Below, piece after piece: positions 1 through 5,969 of a stretch of DNA of 7,403 nt. Source of the stretch: Treponema sp. (lineage in GTDB: Bacteria > Spirochaetota > Spirochaetia > Treponematales > Breznakiellaceae); the NCBI GenBank assembly GCA_031267115.1, contig JAIRZS010000292.1, forward strand, positions 1-7,403, given 5' to 3'. The notes beneath the pieces were generated by a model. It did not search any database and had not been told where the DNA came from. It saw only the letters and a program-made list of their open reading frames with translations. Position numbers and translations under genes: made by a program. The number at the start of each line of letters is the position of its first letter. Position 1 is the stretch's first letter.

Positions 1-41
1 GACTTTGCGGTAAATACGGCGATAAATTCCCTACCACGGAA

Positions 42-152
42 CGCGCAAGGGATTGAAGCGGTATCCTTTTTTGCCGGAGGCAAAAAAGATACAAGCGTAA
101 AGCCCGGTCCTGGCGCGGAGGGCCGGAGGCCCGGCGCGGCAGGATGCGCCCG
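42..152 (+). ncRNA. Flavo-1-like structured intergenic element, left copy
   Basis: The element opens with a conserved block (AAGGGATTGAAGCGG, 47-61) and then has two hairpins separated by AGCG...AGCCCGGTCCTG. Hairpin 1 pairs GTATC (61-65) with GATAC (88-92) and TTTTTTGCC (67-75) with GGCAAAAAA (79-87), leaving C66 bulged. Hairpin 2 pairs CCTG (109-112) with CAGG (140-143), CGCG (114-117) with CGCG (135-138), and GGCC with GGCC around a GGA loop. It ends in GCAGGATGCGCCC. A second copy at 1545-1650 on the other strand keeps the single-stranded blocks but has different stem sequences and lengths, as expected of a structured RNA. From memory the blocks resemble the Flavo-1 RNA motif of Bacteroidota and Spirochaetota, whose function is unknown. 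Without a covariance search the family name is tentative. A repetitive DNA element is the alternative. Confidence 0.5.
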
Positions 153-195
153 GAATATCCGATTGTCCAATAAAATAAGAAGATAGAAGGTTTTT

Positions 196-297
196 ATGCG
201 TTTTTCTATGGATAAATTATGGGCAAACGCCCGCCCGCCGCAACTTCCCGGTTTTTCAGGCATGGTTTTCATTGACAAATGGGCGGGATGCGCGTAG
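196..297 (+). CDS. possible 33-aa small ORF upstream of the ABC ATPase gene (doubtful)
   Basis: An ATG at 196 has a purine-rich AGAAGG (185-190) five bases upstream, a reasonable ribosome binding site. The frame runs 33 codons to a TAG at 295-297, 38 bases before the ATPase start. The peptide begins MRFSMDKLWANARPP and ends FIDKWAGCA; it has no signal peptide or motif I recognise. Against it, the stop codon lies inside the candidate -10 box of the ATPase promoter (295-300), so the ORF would need a separate upstream promoter, and I see none that is convincing. It could be a leader peptide or, more likely, a chance ORF. Confidence 0.17.
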   Translation: MRFSMDKLWANARPPQLPGFSGMVFIDKWAGCA

Positions 298-300
298 ATT
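272..300 (+). promoter_or_regulatory. sigma-70-type promoter for the ABC ATPase gene
   Basis: A perfect -35 box TTGACA (272-277) is followed, after an optimal 17-base spacer, by TAGATT (295-300), which matches four of six -10 consensus bases. Transcription would begin near 307, giving a short leader of about 29 bases before the ATG at 336. The leader contains GGGAGG (324-329), a strong Shine-Dalgarno sequence with a six-base spacing. I see no clear operator palindrome around it. Confidence 0.6.
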
Positions 301-335
301 TAAGAACATAAACTAACCCTGACGGGAGGCCTAAA

Positions 336-1469
336 ATGGCAAAAGTAGAATTGAAAAACATTAGCAAGGTCTATGAGGGCAATGTCCGCGCTGTGGACAA
401 CGCCAACATAGTAGTCGAGGACAAGGAATTTGTCGTCTTTGTCGGACCATCGGGCTGCGGAAAGTCCACAACTCTGCGTATGGTCGCGGGTTTGGAGGAT
501 ATTACCGAAGGCGAGCTGCATATTGACGGCGAATTGATGAACGATGTTCCCCCGAAAGACCGGAATATCGCTATGGTATTCCAGAATTACGCGCTGTACC
601 CGCATATGTCGGTGTACGAGAATATGGCTTTCGGCCTGCGCATCAAGAAGGTCCCGAAGGACGAGATAGACAAGCGGGTTAAAGACGCGGCCAAGATACT
701 TGATATTGATAAATTCCTGGACCGCAAGCCCAAGGCCCTCTCCGGCGGCCAGCGGCAGCGTGTCGCTGTCGGGCGCGCTATAGTCCGCAATCCCAAGGTA
801 TTCCTCTTTGACGAGCCGCTGTCCAACCTGGACGCCAAGCTGCGGGTGCAGATGCGCGCGGAGATTTCCAGCCTGCACCACCGGCTCGACGCTACCATGA
901 TCTACGTTACCCACGACCAGGTAGAGGCTATGACCATGGCCAATAAAATCGTGGTTATGAAGGACGGCAAGGTCCAGCAGATTGGCTCGCCCATGAATCT
1001 CTACAACTACCCGGTGAACAAATTTGTCGCCGGTTTTATCGGCTCCCCGCCGATGAATTTCCTTACCGTCAAGGTGCTGGAGAAGGGCGGTTCCGTGGTT
1101 CTGGACGAGGGTTCCTTTGAACTGAAACCCCTGCCCCAGCACGCCGAATATATCAGAAATTATGTAGGCAAGGAGATTTTCTTCGGCATTCGCCCGGAAG
1201 ACATGGCCTACGTTGAAACTCCCGCGCCCGAAAACAACATCTCCCTTAAGGTGACTGTTGTCGAGCCTCTCGGCGCCGACATTCACCTCTGGCTTACCAC
1301 GGTAGGCAGCACGGCCCAGCAGATGGTGGCCCGGACCGAGCCGCACTATATCTTTAAGGTGGGGGATACCGCCAACTTTACCCCCAGGCTGGAAAAGGCC
1401 CGGTACTTTGACAAGGAAACCGAGCTTTCTATCCTGGCCAAACTTGACGCCGAGGCGGTAAAAGGCTAG
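336..1469 (+). CDS. ugpC: UgpC/MsmX/MalK-type sugar ABC importer ATPase
   Basis: This is the cytoplasmic ATPase of a carbohydrate ABC importer (CUT1 class), which hydrolyses ATP to drive uptake through a membrane permease pair. The nucleotide-binding domain fills residues 1 to about 235, with Walker A GPSGCGKST (37-45), Q-loop Q83, signature LSGGQ (135-139), Walker B VFLFDE with D159 and E160, D-loop SNLDA (163-167) and switch histidine H193. A TOBE-type C-terminal domain follows (about 240-370), including GIRPEDM (284-290). At 377 residues it has normal family length and all catalytic residues. The start is fixed by GGGAGG six bases upstream. No permease or solute-binding protein gene lies beside it in the window, which fits the multitask ATPases (MsmX-like) that serve several importers. 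The exact sugar, and whether ugpC, msmX or malK is the best name, cannot be told from sequence. Confidence 0.93.
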   Translation: MAKVELKNISKVYEGNVRAVDNANIVVEDKEFVVFVGPSGCGKSTTLRMVAGLEDITEGELHIDGELMNDVPPKDRNIAMVFQNYALYPHMSVYENMAFGLRIKKVPKDEIDKRVKDAAKILDIDKFLDRKPKALSGGQRQRVAVGRAIVRNPKVFLFDEPLSNLDAKLRVQMRAEISSLHHRLDATMIYVTHDQVEAMTMANKIVVMKDGKVQQIGSPMNLYNYPVNKFVAGFIGSPPMNFLTVKVLEKGGSVVLDEGSFELKPLPQHAEYIRNYVGKEIFFGIRPEDMAYVETPAPENNISLKVTVVEPLGADIHLWLTTVGSTAQQMVARTEPHYIFKVGDTANFTPRLEKARYFDKETELSILAKLDAEAVKG

Positions 1470-1475
1470 CAGGCA

Positions 1476-1510
1476 AGGCTGTTACAAAAACTGAAGTTTT
1501 GGAACAGCCT
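1476..1510 (-). repeat. palindromic repeat, copy 1 (inverted centre), just after the ATPase stop
   Basis: The 35-base element forms a 14-position hairpin. AGGCTGTT (1476-1483) pairs with AACAGCCT (1503-1510), CAAAA (1485-1489) pairs with TTTTG (1497-1501), there is one A/G mismatch (1484/1502), and the loop is ACTGAAG. It starts six bases after the TAG. It has the same length and arms as the copy at 5994-6028, but the centre is the reverse complement, so it is assigned to the minus strand. It may act as a 3' transcript end or stabiliser for the ATPase mRNA, but it has no trailing T-run, so it is not a standard intrinsic terminator. Confidence 0.8.
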
Positions 1511-1544
1511 CTCGTGTCTCTATTAAAGCGGTGGTTTTGAATTT

Positions 1545-1650
1545 GGGCGCATCCTGCCGCACTCCGGTGCGGCAGGACCGGGCTATCCGCTCCAATTCCT
1601 CAGCCCGCTGCGGGCGGGCTTGCGGGATTTCCGCTTCTATCCCTTGCGCG
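1545..1650 (-). ncRNA. Flavo-1-like structured intergenic element, right copy
   Basis: Read on the minus strand from 1650, it starts CGCGCAAGGGATAGAAGCGG, carries a variable hairpin, then AGCCCGGTCCTG, a second hairpin, and ends CAGGATGCGCCC. The flanking blocks match the left copy at 42-152 almost base for base. The second hairpin is a clean 10-bp stem (1553-1562 with 1567-1576) with a TCCG loop. The first hairpin pairs AGCCCGC (1602-1608) with GCGGGCT (1614-1620), extended by AATTCC/GGGATT with G-T wobbles. Both stems differ in sequence from those of the left copy. It lies in the gap after the ATPase gene and faces it. Family assignment is tentative, as for the left copy. Confidence 0.5.
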
Positions 1651-1757
1651 GCTGGATAACAGACGTTTTTTCTGTAAAACCCTCCCCGTTTTTTTTAGAT
1701 GTTAAATTGCCGATGTTGAATTGCTGAACCTTCACGAGCGCCCCTAAAGATGTTACT

Positions 1758-4700
1758 ATGCAGGATATGGAATTCCGCCTGTCCGCCGGAGAGAGTCCGC
1801 CTGCTGTTGCCCTTGTGCTAAGGTCCCTTGCCCTGTACGGGGTGCTTTGGCAGTTCCGGTTTTTGGCCGGGGATGTGGCGGATACGGCGGTGTTCGCCGT
1901 GTCCCTGGCTGCGGGATTCGCCGTTCCCCTGGTTCTGGCGGCTATGCGGTTCAGGCCGCCGGGCAGGGGCGGGGAAAACGGGAAAAACGCCGCGCGGCCC
2001 CTGCGGAATGTCCCGGCCTTGATCGTCCTTGCCTTTGTACCCTGGACGGCGCGGGCCTTTATCGCCTTTTCAGGCTTCTTCGCCGCGGACGCCGCCGTTA
2101 TTTTCGATTCCCTGCTCCTTGGCTTTGACCGCAACAATTTTGTTTCGCTTTTCCCGTATTACTGGGCGGCGCTTTTTACCTGGTTTTCCGCGCGGTCCCG
2201 TTTTTTCCTGCGTTTTGACATTATCGCCGCGCAGTTGCTGCTCCTGGTATTTTACTGCCTGTTCCGTACCGCCGCAATGGAGGCCTACCGCTGGCCGGTA
2301 ACGATGATTGTCCTCTTTACCGCGATAGTGCTTTTCCAGTTACTCGCGCTTATGTTTTCCATGCCGGCTGAATATCTGGTGCGCCGGGGCGAGCGGGTCC
2401 GGGCGGCGGCGGTGCTGGCTGTGCTGGCGCTGGCTGCCGGTATTCTGATGATCCGCCCTTCCCAGGAACGGGCCCTGGAACGGGGAGGGGGGCTTCTCCA
2501 GCCGAACCTTTTCCGCTTTGACTTTTCCCAAATATTAAAGCTCCAGAGCGAGATCCGGGTGAACGACGACCTTATCCTTATTGTCCGCAAGGAATCCCAG
2601 GATCACCATATCTACCTCCGCCGCTTTATACTTTCGGGCTACAGCGAAAGGCAGGGATTCTACCGGCATGAGGAAAAGGACGAAATTGACCACCCCCAGA
2701 AGCTGCCCGAAGTACGGACCAGGGTTGAAGGCGCCGATGTTCCGGGAGGCCGCTTTGTGGGGCAGGAATACTTTCTGGTCAATTTTGACGCGTCCGCTTT
2801 TATCGCCATTAACCAGCCCAGGGAAATTATCCCCTACGAAAGCTGGGACGCGTCTTCTTTTAATTCGGCCTATGGCGTTACCAGTTATGTCAGCGATGTA
2901 TCGGCCGACATTCTTGCGGCCAATTCGCCCCGCCGGCCCCTGGTTCCGGACGGCGGGGGACAGTCCGGGGTTTCGGGTTTTACCGCCGGGGACTTTGGGA
3001 TGGATGAGGAAGAATACGCTTACTATACCGAATACGGCGGGAACGGGCGTATTGCCGCGTATGCGGGCGAATTAAGCCGGGATTATTTGTCTTCCGGAGA
3101 TATGGCGCAGGCGGTATACGACCGGCTCAGGCACGGTGAGTACCGCTACAGCCTGAAGCCCGGAATCGCCCCGGACGGGGATCAGCTTGCGTGGTTTCTC
3201 TATGATTCGAAACGGGGGTACTGTTCCTACTTTGCCTTTGCCATGGCCCTTATGCTGCGCTCCCTGGGCATACCTTCGCGGGTCGCGGTGGGCTTTTTCC
3301 TTGATCTGCAAAGCGGCGCTTTTGACTATTACCCGATCCGTTCCGACATGGCCCACGCCTGGGTTGAGGTGTACTATCCGGGTTATGGGTGGATCGACTA
3401 CGATCCCACTACTACCCAGCTTGCTGAAGATGAGGAATTCAATTTTTCGAACGGCGTCCCCCCGGAACTTTTTGAGCGGCTTATAAAGGAAATTCTGGAG
3501 AACCGTTCCCGGATGAACGCGAAACAGGGAATAAGCGGGGAGGAGGATCAGGGCCGCCTTGGTTCAATAGGCGGGGACGCTGTTTCCTTTCTCCGGAAAA
3601 GCGGGGCGGTTCTGCTTCTAACGCTGGCGGTGTTCTTCTTCCTGTTCCTGCGCTGCGGGTATCTGGTATTGTACTGCCTTTTTCGGAACCCCAGGAAAAA
3701 GGCTGCCCGGCTCTGGTCCCATGTGCGCCGGCGGCTTGCCCTGGCCGGTTTCAGGCGCGGCGGGGACGCGGGGGAAGCCGAATGGGCGCGCTCCCTGGAC
3801 GGGCAGTACGGCCTTGGCCTTTACCCGCTTTACGGCAATGCCGCCGCCGCGCGTTTCTCCAGGGTTTTCCCCCCGGAAGAACTGCGGATCATGCGGGAAA
3901 ACTACCGGGAATTTTCCGGGCGCTACAGGGAAACTGTTTCCCTGTTCCGCCGCTTCCTGGCCTGGGCGCTGCCGCCTCTGGCAATGGCCGCCGGGAGGCG
4001 CGGCCCGGGGCGGCATAATGGCCCGGGAAAGCCTAATGGCCCTGCCGGCGGGGATGCGGGAAAGATCCCCGTTGTTCTGCTCGCGGTCCTGCTTTTTGTC
4101 TTTTCGGGCGACTCCGCGCCGTCCGAGGAGCCGGGGGAATTCCTGACTGCGGACGGCCTTCTGGAAGCGGCCGACGACGCCCAGGAGCGGGAAAACTGGG
4201 AGCTGGCCATCAGGTTTTACACCGAGGGGGAAGGCCTCTTCCCCGGCGATCCGCGCTTTCCCCTGACCCTGGGCGCTCTCTACTACAGCCGGGAACTCTA
4301 CCATCTTGCCTGGGATGAATACCGCAAGGCCGAGGCTATTGTCCCCGACGATCCGTATTTGCTGTACAATCTTTCCCGTACAGCGGGCTACCTTAACCGG
4401 GACGCTGTTTCCGCCGGGTATCTGGAGCGGCTGCTTGTCATCGATCCGGAAAACCAGGACGCTATCGGGACGCTGGGGTGGATGTACTACAAACTGCACC
4501 GGCTTAACGATGGGGAGCGGCTTTTGCTCGACGCCGTCAGCATTTACGGGCGGGAGCCGGATTTTGCCATGACCCTGGGCACTATTTATTCCGACATGTT
4601 CCGTTACGACGATGCGAAATACTGGTATCTAAAGGCTATTACGGAAAGCGAGGAACTGAACAACAGGGAATTTACCGCCGTTGCCCATTACAACCTTTCC

Positions 4701-5927
4701 ATTCTTGAAAGCCGGTACTACCGCTACGCCGACGCCCTTGAGAGGACCAACAGTTCCCTGTCCGCCCACAACCGTTCTTCCGGCAGGCTTGCCCGGGGGG
4801 AAATATACCTCAGGCGCATGGAACTGCCCCGCGCCCTTTCGGATTATCAGGCCGCCTACCAGATGGATACTTCCCCCCTGTCCAAGGTAAATCTTGCCCA
4901 GGCTTTCCAGATGGCGGGCCGGCTGGAAGAGGCGCGTCTCTACGCCGAAGACTGCCTTGAATCCGGAGACCTTTCGTGGATGCTTAACTACGGCATTGAT
5001 GTTGACCGTTACCGGCGTGATCTGCACGAAATACTCTACAAGACCTATTCGGGGCTTGCCAGAACCGAAAAGCGGAAAATCTACGCCGGTTTCCCGCAGA
5101 AGATCAGGGGCGTCTATATGGGCTGGTACTATGCCGTTAAATCGGTGTCGCATCATTACCTTTACAAAAAGTACAGCCTTAATGCCGCCCGCGCCTATGA
5201 CGCCGAATCGTCGAATAACGGCGGCGGCGTTAAACCTCTAAATGGATCTGTTTTAAGCGGAGGATCTTACGGCGCCCAGGGCCTTGATTCGCAGATACAG
5301 TACTACAACGCCTTTGAGTCCTACCCCCGGCGGGCGTACCGTTACCTTAGAAACGCCCGCCAGTTCGAGGTTCCCCTGATACCCCTGTCGGAATTTTCGT
5401 ATATTGCCGAGGAAGGGTATTTGTTCCGGGATGCCGGGCTTCTTGAACGGGTTATTCCCCTGTTCGATCCGGCCTGGGAACGGGACATGATTGCCGACAC
5501 CTATGCTAAATTGTACCGGATCCTCGACAAAAAGCTGCCCGGAAGGGAAAGGGACCTGAAGCTCCGGGACGCCGCGGAACGGCTCTACGCTTTGAATCAG
5601 GGGGCGCTGAGGCAGAACGGCGTCAGGCTGCCGGTCGAATTGCTGATCGACACAGGACGCGCCGCTTCTCCGGGCCGGACGGAGCGGGCGCTCCGGAAAG
5701 CCATTAAAAGAATGGGCATAGAGGCCGCGCGTCCCGGCGAAGGCGGCGTGAACCGCTACCGGCTCAGTATTACGGTGAGCGGCGGGGAGGCTTTCTGCGA
5801 ACTCTACGACGGGGGCCGCGGTACAAGTTTTTTCCGCGAATTCATTCCCCTTCCTTCTTTAAAGCCCGCCGCCCTAAGCGATTTTGCCGCCGCGCTGGGC
5901 GACGCGGTTTTCGTCGGCTTTGAGTAA
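1758..5927 (+). CDS. TgpA-like membrane transglutaminase fused to an extracytoplasmic TPR region
   Basis: The 1389-residue protein has roughly six or seven membrane helices up to about residue 232, then a large domain, presumably extracytoplasmic, ending in a transglutaminase-like core. The expected catalytic triad is present: C489 (RGYCSYFA), H533 (MAHAWVEV) and D549 (GWIDYDPT). A membrane helix follows (about 615-640), then a basic segment resembling a degenerate DUF4129 tail (about 645-740), a Gly/Pro/Asn-rich linker (748-768), and a hydrophobic stretch (769-783) that looks like a signal peptide or anchor. Seven or eight TPR-like helix pairs fill about 798-1072. The C-terminal domain (about 1280-1389) is not recognised. 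TgpA-family proteins are inner-membrane transglutaminase-like enzymes often encoded with MoxR and DUF58 genes; neither is seen here. The reading frame is unbroken through the joint, so this is a true fusion in the sequence given. The ATG at 1758 is the first start after an in-frame TGA (1725-1727), but its ribosome binding site is weak and no convincing promoter is visible in 1651-1757; ATG 1767 is an alternative. Substrate unknown. Confidence 0.88.
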   Translation: MQDMEFRLSAGESPPAVALVLRSLALYGVLWQFRFLAGDVADTAVFAVSLAAGFAVPLVLAAMRFRPPGRGGENGKNAARPLRNVPALIVLAFVPWTARAFIAFSGFFAADAAVIFDSLLLGFDRNNFVSLFPYYWAALFTWFSARSRFFLRFDIIAAQLLLLVFYCLFRTAAMEAYRWPVTMIVLFTAIVLFQLLALMFSMPAEYLVRRGERVRAAAVLAVLALAAGILMIRPSQERALERGGGLLQPNLFRFDFSQILKLQSEIRVNDDLILIVRKESQDHHIYLRRFILSGYSERQGFYRHEEKDEIDHPQKLPEVRTRVEGADVPGGRFVGQEYFLVNFDASAFIAINQPREIIPYESWDASSFNSAYGVTSYVSDVSADILAANSPRRPLVPDGGGQSGVSGFTAGDFGMDEEEYAYYTEYGGNGRIAAYAGELSRDYLSSGDMAQAVYDRLRHGEYRYSLKPGIAPDGDQLAWFLYDSKRGYCSYFAFAMALMLRSLGIPSRVAVGFFLDLQSGAFDYYPIRSDMAHAWVEVYYPGYGWIDYDPTTTQLAEDEEFNFSNGVPPELFERLIKEILENRSRMNAKQGISGEEDQGRLGSIGGDAVSFLRKSGAVLLLTLAVFFFLFLRCGYLVLYCLFRNPRKKAARLWSHVRRRLALAGFRRGGDAGEAEWARSLDGQYGLGLYPLYGNAAAARFSRVFPPEELRIMRENYREFSGRYRETVSLFRRFLAWALPPLAMAAGRRGPGRHNGPGKPNGPAGGDAGKIPVVLLAVLLFVFSGDSAPSEEPGEFLTADGLLEAADDAQERENWELAIRFYTEGEGLFPGDPRFPLTLGALYYSRELYHLAWDEYRKAEAIVPDDPYLLYNLSRTAGYLNRDAVSAGYLERLLVIDPENQDAIGTLGWMYYKLHRLNDGERLLLDAVSIYGREPDFAMTLGTIYSDMFRYDDAKYWYLKAITESEELNNREFTAVAHYNLSILESRYYRYADALERTNSSLSAHNRSSGRLARGEIYLRRMELPRALSDYQAAYQMDTSPLSKVNLAQAFQMAGRLEEARLYAEDCLESGDLSWMLNYGIDVDRYRRDLHEILYKTYSGLARTEKRKIYAGFPQKIRGVYMGWYYAVKSVSHHYLYKKYSLNAARAYDAESSNNGGGVKPLNGSVLSGGSYGAQGLDSQIQYYNAFESYPRRAYRYLRNARQFEVPLIPLSEFSYIAEEGYLFRDAGLLERVIPLFDPAWERDMIADTYAKLYRILDKKLPGRERDLKLRDAAERLYALNQGALRQNGVRLPVELLIDTGRAASPGRTERALRKAIKRMGIEAARPGEGGVNRYRLSITVSGGEAFCELYDGGRGTSFFREFIPLPSLKPAALSDFAAALGDAVFVGFE

Positions 5928-5959
5928 TTCCGGGCGGTAATTGCAGTTCCGGGCAGTAA
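5928..5959 (+). repeat. short imperfect direct repeat in the intergenic spacer
   Basis: TTCCGGGCGGTAA (5928-5940) recurs as TTCCGGGCAGTAA (5947-5959) with one mismatch and a 19-base period. It fills most of the 42-base gap between the fusion gene and the TPR gene. The second copy runs into the Shine-Dalgarno sequence AAGGAG (5958-5963), six bases before ATG 5970. It is probably a local slippage product; a regulatory role is not shown. Confidence 0.6.
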
Positions 5960-5969
5960 GGAGTTTTGC

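Noticed and set aside
300..1346. 348-codon open frame on the minus strand over the ABC ATPase gene
   Set aside because: It is opposite a gene with every ABC motif intact. The predicted protein has no recognisable domain and is explained by GC-rich codon bias.
1659..1696. Intrinsic terminator ending in the T8 run at 1689-1696
   Set aside because: The only nearby stem is ACAGA/TCTGT (1659-1663 with 1671-1675), short, AT-containing and 13 bases from the T-run, so it does not form a convincing terminator.
1704..1757. Promoter for the transglutaminase-TPR gene
   Set aside because: Partial boxes exist (for example TTGAAT 1716-1721 and TACTAT 1754-1759), but none pair with correct spacing and a good partner, and the latter would overlap the start codon.
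4062..4106. Possible start of a separate gene at the internal hydrophobic segment
   Set aside because: There is no in-frame ATG just before the segment; the nearest in-frame Met is residue 742 in the preceding domain. The ATG at 4054 is out of frame, and no stop interrupts the frame. A single fused gene is simpler.
3618..4499. 293-codon minus-strand frame within the transglutaminase-TPR gene
   Set aside because: The plus-strand frame carries the membrane helices, linker and TPRs without interruption. The antisense product is Pro/Gly/Arg-rich and featureless.
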